From NCBI GenBank assembly GCA_904393855.1, contig CAJFNE010000043.1, forward strand, positions 1-11,509: a stretch of 11,509 nucleotides of DNA. The letters run 5' to 3'. The notes beneath the pieces were generated by a model. That model was given only the letters and a program-made list of their open reading frames with translations, ran no database searches and was not told the origin of the DNA. Positions 1 through 5,558 of the stretch are shown in pieces (position 1 is the first letter of the stretch; the number at the start of each line of letters is the position of its first letter). The DNA comes from an uncultured Oscillibacter sp. GTDB lineage: Bacteria; Bacillota; Clostridia; Oscillospirales; Oscillospiraceae. The position numbers and the translations under genes are program-made.

Positions 1-5
1 CGTCG

Positions 6-98
6 GCCCCTACGGGACGGTATGAGGGGCAGGCCTGTGTGTTTGCCTGGTCGCCGAGTTCTCGTCACCCCCGTAGGGGCGGATGCCCACATCCGCCC
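6..98. repeat. Inverted repeat pair plus perfect hairpin (REP/MITE-like)
   Basis: GCCCCTACGGG at 6-16 is the exact reverse complement of CCCGTAGGGGC at 70-80. Right after the second arm, overlapping it by four bases, is a perfect 9-bp hairpin: GGGCGGATG (77-85), loop CCCA, CATCCGCCC (90-98). The left copy appears to continue beyond the window edge; CGTC at 1-4 can pair with GACG at 16-19. The arrangement suggests two copies, in opposite orientation, of one short palindromic intergenic element. No transposase is present. The mobile nature is inference; the complementarity is read directly. Confidence 0.55.
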
Positions 99-299
99 GC
101 CTTGCCAGATCCCCATTTACCACCAAGCAAAGCGCAAGCGAATGAAGAAAGACAGGCCTTTCAACAACCACCCCGAAGTGTCTGCCGGACCGGCACACGC
201 GGGGGCAGAGCGGAGCGAATGCCCGAGTCCGGTGCGAGCCGGTAGAAGATTACCCTGTTTTTGCCAGCACCGATTCGGAAGACCCCCGTTTTAAGCAAA

Positions 300-317
300 C
301 CTGCACGCAAGTGCAGG
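300..317. repeat. Perfect hairpin with GCAA tetraloop
   Basis: CCTGCAC (300-306) and GTGCAGG (311-317) form a perfect 7-bp stem closed by GCAA, a GNRA-type tetraloop. A T-rich run follows about 15 bases later (332-343). The distance is too long for a classical intrinsic terminator, so it could be a degenerate terminator for a plus-strand gene outside the window, or part of the repeat block. Confidence 0.45.
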
Positions 318-369
318 TTCTGCGCTAAGCGATTTTTTCTTTTGGACCGTCCACGGCCCGTTTGTCTCC

Positions 370-403
370 GGCCTAAGTGCCGCCGCTCATGCGGCGGTTG
401 GCC
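370..403. repeat. Long imperfect stem-loop
   Basis: CCGCCGC (380-386) pairs perfectly with GCGGCGG (391-397) around a TCAT loop. Beyond an internal loop, GGCC at 370-373 pairs with GGCC at 400-403, giving a composite cruciform-like structure of about 34 bases. No gene is attached to it. Confidence 0.5.
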
Positions 404-411
404 TACGACAC

Positions 412-449
412 GCGCCTGCGGGCGCAGTCTTTTTGTCAAGAACAAAAAG
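412..449. repeat. Two adjacent small hairpins, second flanked by T and A runs
   Basis: GCGCC (412-416) pairs with GGCGC (421-425) around TGCG. Four bases later CTTTTTGT (429-436) pairs perfectly with ACAAAAAG (442-449) around CAAGA. The first hairpin followed by a T run is terminator-like on the plus strand; the T-rich stem could play that part on either strand. No plus-strand gene is visible upstream in the window, so the role is open. Confidence 0.4.
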
Positions 450-461
450 AAAATGGGGGGT

Positions 462-488
462 GGAATGTTGCGGCCATCGCCGCATTCC
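462..488 (-). terminator. Possible terminator downstream of gpr
   Basis: Downstream of the gpr stop, reading on the minus strand, TGCGGC (484-479) pairs with GCCGCA (474-469) around GATG. GGAA and TTCC extend the stem across a three-base bulge. A tract of mixed C and T follows (CCCCCC, then TTTTCTTTTTG), so the U run lies about ten bases from the stem. This is a weak intrinsic terminator, possibly helped by the next T-rich hairpin at 429-449. Confidence 0.4.
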
Positions 489-504
489 CGTCCGATCCGG
501 ACAT

Positions 505-1401
505 CTAACTCAACAGCGCATTGATCTCCTCAATTTCCAGATCCTGCAGCGCCCAGTTGATCCCATACCCCACCACCTTGGACAGGTCCCGCACCTGCTG
601 GTCGATGTCCCGGGGCGTCACCATCAGGTTCTGCCGGCTCTCCCGGAGCTTTCCCTCGTCCACCTCCGTGAGGCCGGACTCCTCCAGCAGGTCCGCCGCC
701 AGCGTGGCGGCGTCCACCACCGTGGGGATGCCCACGGCGAACACCGGCACCCCCAGGGTCTCCTGGTTCAGGGCGGAGCGGTGGTTCCCCACGCCGGAGC
801 CGGGGACGATGCCGGTGTCGCTGAGCTGCACCGTGGCGCACACCCGCTCGCACCGGCGGGAGGCCAGGGCGTCAATGGCGATGACCAGCGCCGGCTGCAC
901 CTCCGCCACCAAGCCCCGCACCGCCTCGGCGGACTCCACCCCCGTGGTGCCCAGCACCCCGGAGCGGAACACCGCCACCGGCCGGAAGCCGGAGAAGTGC
1001 TTGGGCATGGCGGAGATCAGGTGCCGGGTGACCAGCACGCTGTCCGCCGTCAGAGGGCCCACGGCGTCCGGCGTCATGGCGGCGTTGCCAAGGCCCACCA
1101 CCAGGGCCGGGCCCTCCGGCGGCAGCAGCTCCTTCAGCTGGCTGCCCACCGCCCGGACCGCCCGCTCGAAGAAGTCCGCCTTCCGCTGCCAAAAGGTGGT
1201 GAGATCAATGGTGAGATAGCTGCCCTGGGGCTTCCCCAGGGCCTCCGCGCCTTTCTCGTTCAGAATGTCCACCCGGGTGAGGGGATACCCCTCCAGCTTG
1301 GTTTTCGTGGCCTTGACGCCGGAGAGCCGGGAGGTGCGCTCGGCGGATTCCTGCCAGAGTTCCCGGGCCTCCAGGGCCAGGTCGGTGCGTTTTGTGAACA
1401 T
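505..1401 (-). CDS. gpr: GPR endopeptidase (spore germination protease)
   Basis: This 298-residue protein is the aspartate-type protease (family A25) that degrades small acid-soluble spore proteins in the spore core at germination. Recognisable segments are RTDLALEAREL at residues 5-15, VGLGNAAMTPDAVGP near 102-116, and AIDALAS near 175-181. Asp112 and Asp177 sit in the segments corresponding to the two catalytic aspartates of Bacillus GPR. The ATG at 1401 is the only reasonable start: an in-frame TGA lies two codons upstream, and a G-rich Shine-Dalgarno-like run precedes it. The RTDLA motif therefore begins at residue 5, so the roughly 15-residue autocleaved propeptide of Bacillus GPR is nearly absent. 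It diverges from rpsT, a neighbour it also has in other Firmicutes. A sigma-F/G promoter is expected, but I found no convincing match. Confidence 0.95.
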   Translation of the reverse strand: MFTKRTDLALEARELWQESAERTSRLSGVKATKTKLEGYPLTRVDILNEKGAEALGKPQGSYLTIDLTTFWQRKADFFERAVRAVGSQLKELLPPEGPALVVGLGNAAMTPDAVGPLTADSVLVTRHLISAMPKHFSGFRPVAVFRSGVLGTTGVESAEAVRGLVAEVQPALVIAIDALASRRCERVCATVQLSDTGIVPGSGVGNHRSALNQETLGVPVFAVGIPTVVDAATLAADLLEESGLTEVDEGKLRESRQNLMVTPRDIDQQVRDLSKVVGYGINWALQDLEIEEINALLS

Positions 1402-1499
1402 GTGTCAGCCCCCCAGCACTAAATCTTGTGGTTTTGCTTCTAGGTTTTGCGGGAAGAGATACGATATACACGAATTTTAAAAAAATCGAAAAAAAATGC

Positions 1500-1528
1500 T
1501 TGCTTTTTCCGCCGATTCCTGCTAAAAT
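1500..1528 (+). promoter_or_regulatory. Sigma-A promoter of rpsT
   Basis: TTGCTT (1500-1505) and TAAAAT (1523-1528) are separated by exactly 17 bases, and TGC directly before the -10 hexamer makes an extended -10. An A/T-rich tract at about 1471-1497 could act as an UP element. Transcription would start near 1535, giving a leader of about 47 bases before the rpsT start. Confidence 0.8.
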
Positions 1529-1566
1529 ATCATCCTGCACGGTGGAAAAATCCGCTGAATTTGCCA

Positions 1567-1584
1567 AAGGAGGTGTTTGGTTTG
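1567..1584 (+). promoter_or_regulatory. Ribosome binding site fixing the UUG start of rpsT
   Basis: AAGGAGG at 1567-1573 is a near-perfect anti-16S match, eight bases before TTG at 1582-1584. No in-frame ATG lies between the promoter and the conserved PNIKSAKKR sequence, so TTG is the start codon. The strong Shine-Dalgarno probably compensates for the poor initiator. Confidence 0.85.
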
Positions 1585-1845
1585 CCGAATATCAAGTCTG
1601 CCAAGAAGCGCGTTCTGATCGCAGAGGCGAGAAACGCCCGCAACAAGGCCGCGAAATCCGATCTGAAAACCGCCATCAAGAAGTTCGAGGCTGTTGCCGC
1701 AGAAGGCAATCGCACCGAGGCCGAGGGCGCGTACAAGGTCGCCGTGAAGAAAGTCGATCAGGCTGTGGCCAAGGGGATTCTGCACAAGAATACGGCCGCT
1801 CACCGCAAGAGCGCTCTGACCCTGAAGTTCAACAAGATCGGCTGA
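1582..1845 (+). CDS. rpsT: 30S ribosomal protein S20
   Basis: An 87-residue basic protein beginning (M)PNIKSAKKR, the diagnostic S20 N-terminus, and carrying HKNTAAHRKSAL near residues 68-79, also diagnostic. S20 binds 16S rRNA early in assembly of the small subunit body. The length is normal for the family. The start is TTG at 1582, with AAGGAGG eight bases upstream. The frame is open further upstream, but that part is not S20-like and overlaps the promoter. The gene is monocistronic: a sigma-A promoter is at 1500-1528 and an intrinsic terminator at 1860-1892. It is the only plus-strand gene here and diverges from gpr. The use of UUG recalls E. coli rpsT, whose UUG start is tied to autoregulation by S20; the same control here is inference. 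Confidence 0.97.
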   Translation: MPNIKSAKKRVLIAEARNARNKAAKSDLKTAIKKFEAVAAEGNRTEAEGAYKVAVKKVDQAVAKGILHKNTAAHRKSALTLKFNKIG

Positions 1846-1859
1846 TTGCATGGAAGCTG

Positions 1860-1892
1860 AAAGGACATCCGCTGGATGTCCTTTTTCTTTTT
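1860..1892 (+). terminator. Intrinsic terminator of rpsT
   Basis: GGACATCC (1863-1870) and GGATGTCC (1874-1881) form a perfect 8-bp stem around GCT. It is extended by AAA/TTT and followed by TTTTTCTTTTT. It begins 14 bases after the rpsT stop. On the opposite strand the trailing T run is only three bases, so it would terminate the converging TVP38 gene weakly at best. Confidence 0.92.
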
Positions 1893-1897
1893 GCCCG

Positions 1898-2518
1898 TCA
1901 CCGCCAGAGCCGCCAGAGCAGGAGGGACAGCAGCGTCAGGGCGGCGCCGGGGAGCAGGGAGAGGAAGAAGCGGGGGGACCCGAACTCCCACAGGGCCGCG
2001 CCCAGCAGTGTGGAGGCGGCCACCCGGGGGAAGCTGCCCAGGGCCCCTCCGGCCAGATACGCGCCCCAGGGGACGCCGGCGGCGCCCAGGTAGAAGCTGA
2101 ATAGGTCGCCGGGAGCCGCCCCCGCCAGCCGCAGGAGGAACACGGTCCGCCCGGGGCGCAGGGTGGGGTCCGCCGCCGCCAGCTGGGGCCAGCGGGCGGC
2201 CAGCGCCGCCAGGTCCGCCTGCTGACGCCGGCCCAGGAGATAGGGCGTCACCTGGGCGATCAGCACGCCGGAGAGGTTCACCGCCAGCGCCGCTGGAAAG
2301 GGGAACAGCAGTCCCCCCGCCGCCTCCAGCGCCGCCACAGGGAAGGCCACCGACAACCCCTTCAGGGCGTACAGTGCCCATAAAAAAACTGCCGCCAGCC
2401 AGGTCTGCCGGGGGGAGAGGGAGGCGATGCCGGCCGCGGTCAGATGGTCCCGCAGGGGCCAGACGGCCGCGGCGCCAATGCAGAGTATGGCCAAGGGAAG
2501 CCACCAGCGTTTCTTCAT
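1898..2518 (-). CDS. TVP38/TMEM64-family (DedA-like) membrane protein
   Basis: A 206-residue, very hydrophobic protein with about five membrane segments (roughly residues 5-22, 40-60, 70-95, 145-165 and 183-203). The segment near 59-98, from FPVAALEAAGGLLF to TPYLLGRR, matches the conserved core of the TVP38/TMEM64/SNARE-associated family, as does the re-entrant stretch around LAGAAPGDLFSFYLGA (131-146). DedA/TVP38 proteins are integral membrane proteins linked to lipid carrier or phospholipid flipping; the substrate of this one is unknown. I chose the ATG at 2518, giving MKKRWW, because GGAGG lies seven bases upstream. The frame is open for 16 more codons with no ribosome site. It is convergent with rpsT and downstream of the vanW terminator, so it is probably a single-gene unit. 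Confidence 0.8.
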   Translation of the reverse strand: MKKRWWLPLAILCIGAAAVWPLRDHLTAAGIASLSPRQTWLAAVFLWALYALKGLSVAFPVAALEAAGGLLFPFPAALAVNLSGVLIAQVTPYLLGRRQQADLAALAARWPQLAAADPTLRPGRTVFLLRLAGAAPGDLFSFYLGAAGVPWGAYLAGGALGSFPRVAASTLLGAALWEFGSPRFFLSLLPGAALTLLSLLLWRLWR

Positions 2519-2536
2519 GGTCCTGCCTCCGAAATC

Positions 2537-2543
2537 TGTCGAA
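2537..2543. promoter_or_regulatory. Candidate Spo0A box upstream of the TVP38 gene
   Basis: TGTCGAA matches the core 0A-box consensus TGNCGAA. It lies 19-25 bases before the TVP38 start, just upstream of its ribosome binding site. The surrounding 11 bases, AATCTGTCGAA, recur exactly upstream of noc at 5473-5483. A single 7-mer is expected by chance in a window this size, so the support is its intergenic position and the longer shared sequence. Confidence 0.35.
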
Positions 2544-2574
2544 CTAGCAGGAATAGTATGTCCCAACAGGTGCG

Positions 2575-2609
2575 AAAAAAGAAGCTGTTTTGCAGAACAG
2601 CTTCTTTTT
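2575..2609 (-). terminator. Intrinsic terminator of the vanW-family gene
   Basis: GAAGCTGTT (2581-2589) and AACAGCTTC (2596-2604) form a perfect 9-bp stem around six bases, flanked by A6 on one side and T5 on the other. On the minus strand it begins eight bases after the stop codon and ends in a six-T run. The symmetric flanks could also let it work on the other strand. Confidence 0.92.
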
Positions 2610-2616
2610 CCTGCGC

Positions 2617-4482
2617 TCAGGCGGCCGGAGGCAGGTCCACCACCAGCGGCGGGGTCCCGCCCTCCGGATCGGTCTGCCCGGCACTCTCCCCGGAGCTCCC
2701 GCCGGACCCCGAGGGGGTCTGCCCGGTGGAGGGAGTCTCCGGCGTGGTCTCGCCGGATGTGCCGGGGTCCGTGGTTTCACCGGATGTGCCGGGGACCGAG
2801 GTCTCGCCGGACGTGCCGGGGTCCGTGGTCTCCGGCACATCGCCCGGGCCCACGACGGGGGTATCCGGCTCCTCCACGGCGGGCCCCCGGAGGATCACCT
2901 GGTTCCGGGCCTTGTAGTCGCTGGTGGCCTCATAGCTGGAGGAGATCAGGTTCCCGTCGGCGTCGTAGAGGTTCCGGTAGGTGCGGTACTTGTACCCGGT
3001 GTAGGGGGTGGTCTTCACCTGCTCCGTGCCGGGGGCCAGGGTGGGATCGTCCTCATAGATCGTCTCGTAGGGGGTGGTGGAGAGGTACTCGTTGGTGATC
3101 TTGGCGGTGACGCCGGTGAGGTTGGTGCCCAGGATCTGGACCGTCAGGTAGTTATTCTCATAGGAGGTGACGATCTTGATGGGGTAGTCCGTGTTGTTGG
3201 TGAACTTGTAGTCCGGCCCGCCCCAGGACACCGTGGCGTCCATCCCCGCCGCGATATAGGAGGGGATGTAGCGGTGGGCGTACCGCTCCGTGATCTCCAG
3301 GTTGGACCGCAGGCAGGCCAGATACAGCGTGGAGGAGGTCTGGCAGATACCGCCGCCGATCTCATCCACGGTCTCCCCCTGCACGTAGGCGGGGGCGGCC
3401 TGATAGCCCCGGGCGGCGGTCCGCTGGCCCACCGCCTCGTTGTAGGAAAAGAGGTCGCCGCTGTTCATCACATAGCCGTTGATGGAGGCGGCGGAGAGCT
3501 TCACGTTGGATTTCCGGGCGGAGGTGCCGCCCACACGGGTGGTGCACTCGCCCAGCACATCCCGGAACAGCAGGGACTTCAGTTCCTCCGCCGTGACGGC
3601 GGGCAGCTCCACCTGGGCGGGGATCGTGACGGTCTCACCGGGCTCCGCCGCGTCCATGGCCGCCTGGGCGGCCTCCACGTCGAACTCCGCCCCCGCCTGC
3701 TCCGGGACGATGGAGTCCGTCTCCGCGTCGTAGGAGGCGTTTTGTACCTCGCCGGAGCATTCGTCATAGATCTCCTGGGCCGTCAGGGTCTGGGCGGGCC
3801 GCAGTACATAGGGGATGTTCAGCGTCAGGTCCCCGTCCCAGTAGGGGGCGGAGAGGGCCTGCATCAGCGTCAAGGAGCTCACGGCCCGGCCGTCCCGGGC
3901 GGTCTGGATGGAGATGCCTTCCTCCGTCACCTGGTAGGCGGCGTCCACCGGCTCCTGCGTCAGAGACTCCGCCAGGGTCTCGGCCAGGTCCGCCGCCCTG
4001 CCCTCGTCCACAGTGATCAGAGCGCTGATGCCGTAGAGCATGCCCTGGTGGGTCAGGTACCGCCAGCCGGCCTCCCACCAGTTGGCCCCGTATAGGGGGG
4101 ACTCGTATGCGTCCTGGGCTGCCTGGTCCAAGTCTACCTGGATGTCTAAGTCCGCCACGGCCACAGTGGCATCCGGCGCTTCCGGCCGCTCCTTCGGGGG
4201 ATACTCTCCGTCTGGGTAGAGATAAATGCTGATATGAGCGGTGGGCAGGGTGCTCTCCAACCGCTCCGCAGCCTCCTCCACCGTAAGTCCACTCAGGTCC
4301 TGGCCCAGCACCACCGTGCCCTTCCAAATTTCCGGCCGGTTCACCGCATAAGCGCACAGCCCCAGATAAGCGGCCAACAAAACCGCCAGAAGGATTCCAA
4401 TGATGACCAGCGGCTTCCGTCCGCGCTTCTGCACCCGGGCACCGCCCTCTTTCTGTACCGTGGTTTCCCTGATCTGTTCCAT
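2617..4482 (-). CDS. VanW-family membrane-anchored wall protein with repetitive tail
   Basis: A 621-residue protein with a short basic cytoplasmic start, one membrane segment at about 24-46 and a large extracellular part. The order is: a peptidoglycan-binding-like region (VLGQDLSGLTVEEAAERL near 59-75), a second such region near 235-305, the VanW domain at about 308-440 with GGGICQTSSTLY at 376-387, and a G5-like stretch near 465-535. A low-complexity tail rich in Thr, Pro, Gly, Ser and Glu runs from 540 to the end. VanW-type proteins are cell-surface proteins of unclear biochemistry, named after a vancomycin-cluster gene; resistance is not implied. ATG at 4482 is chosen because GGGAGG lies five bases upstream; a TTG eight codons earlier is less likely. 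No LPXTG sorting signal is present, so the N-terminal helix is the likely anchor. A candidate promoter and a strong terminator bound it as a single-gene unit. Confidence 0.9.
   Translation of the reverse strand: MEQIRETTVQKEGGARVQKRGRKPLVIIGILLAVLLAAYLGLCAYAVNRPEIWKGTVVLGQDLSGLTVEEAAERLESTLPTAHISIYLYPDGEYPPKERPEAPDATVAVADLDIQVDLDQAAQDAYESPLYGANWWEAGWRYLTHQGMLYGISALITVDEGRAADLAETLAESLTQEPVDAAYQVTEEGISIQTARDGRAVSSLTLMQALSAPYWDGDLTLNIPYVLRPAQTLTAQEIYDECSGEVQNASYDAETDSIVPEQAGAEFDVEAAQAAMDAAEPGETVTIPAQVELPAVTAEELKSLLFRDVLGECTTRVGGTSARKSNVKLSAASINGYVMNSGDLFSYNEAVGQRTAARGYQAAPAYVQGETVDEIGGGICQTSSTLYLACLRSNLEITERYAHRYIPSYIAAGMDATVSWGGPDYKFTNNTDYPIKIVTSYENNYLTVQILGTNLTGVTAKITNEYLSTTPYETIYEDDPTLAPGTEQVKTTPYTGYKYRTYRNLYDADGNLISSSYEATSDYKARNQVILRGPAVEEPDTPVVGPGDVPETTDPGTSGETSVPGTSGETTDPGTSGETTPETPSTGQTPSGSGGSSGESAGQTDPEGGTPPLVVDLPPAA
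2753..2833 (-). repeat. Three tandem 27-bp in-frame repeats
   Basis: Units 2753-2779, 2780-2806 and 2807-2833 share the pattern CCGGAYGTGCCGGGG then CCGWGGT, with a few substitutions. They encode a nine-residue repeat of the type TDPGTSGET / SVPGTSGET in the tail of the VanW-family protein. Because the unit is a multiple of three, gain or loss of copies would change tail length without breaking the frame. Confidence 0.9.
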
Positions 4483-4536
4483 GATGCCCTCCCGCAGCTG
4501 TGCCAATGAAACAGCATTTCCTGCATGTTTTCGTTT

Positions 4537-4545
4537 ATTCTAACA
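4537..4545 (-). promoter_or_regulatory. Candidate extended -10 promoter of the vanW-family gene
   Basis: On the minus strand TGTTAGAAT is an extended -10 element with TAGAAT as the hexamer. The best -35 at 17 bases is poor (TCACTT), within an A/T-rich tract. It lies about 55 bases before the ATG at 4482, in the only AT-rich gap between noc and this gene. Confidence 0.5.
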
Positions 4546-4588
4546 CGGTTTTATAAAAAAAGTGATTACAATATCGTAACAAGTAAGA

Positions 4589-4616
4589 AAAAACTGGGAA
4601 ACAATGGACCCGTCAG
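4589..4616 (-). terminator. Weak candidate terminator of noc
   Basis: On the minus strand CTG and GGG at the very end of noc, separated by two bases, can pair with CCCAG across a ten-base loop; a T6 run follows directly. The stem is short and bulged and includes the stop codon, so termination may be partial, with read-through into the vanW gene. Confidence 0.3.
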
Positions 4617-5410
4617 CGCCGCTTGGGGGACTGCTTGGGGATGCGGATGGTCAGGAGGATGGCGTCGTCCGTGTCCCGCCGCTCCGTCTGGGCGTCCACC
4701 CCCGCCTCCCGCACCAGCCGCAGCCCCCGGTCCAGGCTGTTGAGGAACAGCCGCACGTCCTTCATGATGAAGGTTTTGCGCCGCCGGGGCGGGGTGGTCT
4801 GCAGGGCGTTCAGCCGCCGCTCCACGTACTGCTCCGCCTGGGCCACGGTGAGATGCTTTTCCGCCATGTGCCGCAGGGCGGCGAGCCGCTCCTCCTCGTC
4901 CTCCAGCCGCAGCAGGCACCGGGCGTGGCGCTCCGTCAGACCGGCCTCCATGAGGATGCGGCGGCACGCGGGAGAGAGGCGCAGCAGCCGCAGCTTGTTG
5001 GCCAGGGCGGAGGGGGAGCGTCCCAGCCGGGCGGCGGCCTCCTCCTGGGTGATGCCGGTCTGGGCCAGGTAGTCCGCGATGGCGGCGGCCTCCTCCAGGT
5101 AGTGCAGGTCCTGACGATGGAGGTTTTCCACCAGGGCCAGCAGGGCGGCGTCCCCGTCGTCCGCCTGCCGCTCCACGCAGGGCACGGTTTTCAGCCCCGC
5201 CATCAGCGCGGCCCGCAGCCGCCGCTCCCCGGCGATCAGCTCCCAGGCCTCGCCCCGGCGGCGCACCGTCAGGGGCTGGAGGAGCCCATGGCGCCGGATG
5301 GAGTCCGCCAGAGTTTCCAGCTCCGCCGGGTCAAAGCTGCGCCGGGGCTGATAGGGGTTGGGCTGGATGGCCTCCGGCGGCAGGGCCAGCACTTCCCGCG
5401 GTTCTGTCAT
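4613..5410 (-). CDS. noc: Nucleoid occlusion protein Noc (ParB-family CTPase)
   Basis: A 265-residue ParB-family protein. QPRRSF (21-26), GERRLRA (61-67) and ENLHRQDL (95-102) are the three CTP-binding ParB motifs. A helix-turn-helix follows at about 119-145. The C-terminus, from RRKTFIMKDVRLF to TIRIPK (209-259), resembles Bacillus Noc rather than Spo0J. Noc binds DNA sites as a CTP-dependent clamp and keeps the division septum off the nucleoid. The start is ATG at 5410, with AAGGAGG eight bases upstream; the 60 in-frame codons before it run through the prmA terminator and the noc promoter, so they are not coding. The protein begins at the segment equivalent to about residue 28 of B. subtilis Noc and lacks its N-terminal amphipathic membrane-targeting helix. 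The GLGKGL-type ParA-binding motif of Spo0J is also absent. No parA, mnmG or rsmG is adjacent. Confidence 0.82.
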   Translation of the reverse strand: MTEPREVLALPPEAIQPNPYQPRRSFDPAELETLADSIRRHGLLQPLTVRRRGEAWELIAGERRLRAALMAGLKTVPCVERQADDGDAALLALVENLHRQDLHYLEEAAAIADYLAQTGITQEEAAARLGRSPSALANKLRLLRLSPACRRILMEAGLTERHARCLLRLEDEEERLAALRHMAEKHLTVAQAEQYVERRLNALQTTPPRRRKTFIMKDVRLFLNSLDRGLRLVREAGVDAQTERRDTDDAILLTIRIPKQSPKRR

Positions 5411-5439
5411 GCAGACCGCCTCCTTTTCCAATTTCCACC

Positions 5440-5468
5440 ATTGTACAGGCGGCGGCGGAAAAAGTCGG
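5440..5468 (-). promoter_or_regulatory. Candidate promoter of noc
   Basis: On the minus strand TACAAT (5445-5440) is a good -10. Seventeen bases upstream CCGACT (5468-5463) is a poor -35, keeping only the central GAC. It lies between the prmA terminator and the noc ribosome site, 29 bases or so before the start. The weak -35 next to the TGTCGAA site at 5477-5483 would suit an activator-dependent promoter. Confidence 0.5.
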
Positions 5469-5476
5469 GGGGAATC

Positions 5477-5483
5477 TGTCGAA
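5477..5483. promoter_or_regulatory. Candidate Spo0A box upstream of noc
   Basis: TGTCGAA matches the 0A-box core TGNCGAA. It is centred about 47 bases upstream of the predicted noc transcription start, next to a weak -35, a position where Spo0A activates some promoters. The 11-base context AATCTGTCGAA is identical to the site at 2533-2543. Functional assignment is inference. Confidence 0.35.
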
Positions 5484-5492
5484 GGGACCGGC

Positions 5493-5521
5493 AAAAAAAG
5501 CGCACGGCTGCTGCCGTGCGC
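5493..5521 (-). terminator. Intrinsic terminator of the DUF1836-degV-prmA operon
   Basis: GCGCACGGC (5500-5508) and GCCGTGCGC (5513-5521) form a perfect 9-bp stem around a four-base loop. On the minus strand a seven-T run follows immediately. It lies 38 bases past the prmA stop and closes the operon. Confidence 0.95.
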
Positions 5522-5558
5522 CAGTGGATATCCAGATGGAAGCCCCGCCGGGAGGGGC

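Larger units (their letters stand above)
1..504. other. Non-coding intergenic block rich in palindromes
   Basis: This 504-base stretch carries no gene I can support. Open frames exist on both strands, but their translations are Arg/Pro/Gly-rich, match no family I recognise, lack a good ribosome binding site and overlap hairpins. It contains at least six inverted repeats: an 11-bp pair at 6-16 and 70-80, and hairpins at 77-98, 300-317, 370-403, 412-425, 429-449 and 462-488. Base composition changes abruptly along it, from GC-rich palindromes to T-rich runs near 332-343 and 430-434. This patchwork resembles the dispersed intergenic repeats seen in GC-rich gut Clostridia, but repetition elsewhere in the genome cannot be shown from one window. 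Confidence 0.6.

Noticed and set aside
22..294. Small open frames in the left intergenic block
   Set aside because: They overlap palindromes, lack Shine-Dalgarno sites, and have Arg/Pro-rich translations like nothing I recognise.
433..1422. Plus-strand open frame of 329 codons opposite gpr
   Set aside because: Shadow frame; His/Arg/Gly-rich with no recognisable domain, while gpr is certain.
1441..1469. GTATA followed by CAAAACCTA on the minus strand as a forespore sigma promoter for gpr
   Set aside because: The spacing and the -10 fit neither the sigma-F nor the sigma-G consensus well enough; a forespore promoter is expected but not shown.
2553..2560. CATACTAT on the minus strand upstream of the TVP38 gene as a sigma-E -10
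   Set aside because: It has one mismatch to the sigma-E -10, but no -35 match at the right distance; the upstream DNA is the vanW terminator.
2590..4095. Plus-strand open frame of about 500 codons opposite the vanW-family gene
   Set aside because: It is the GC-skewed shadow of a well-supported minus-strand gene: Gly/Val/Arg/His-rich, no family motif, no ribosome binding site.
2617..4482. VanW domain as a vancomycin resistance gene
   Set aside because: VanW-domain proteins are widespread in Clostridia without resistance, and no vanA-type ligase, vanH, vanX or vanRS is nearby.
4613..5410. Chromosome partition protein ParB (Spo0J) rather than Noc
   Set aside because: The C-terminal region matches Noc better, the ParA-binding N-terminal motif is missing, and no parA is adjacent. 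Spo0J is not fully excluded.
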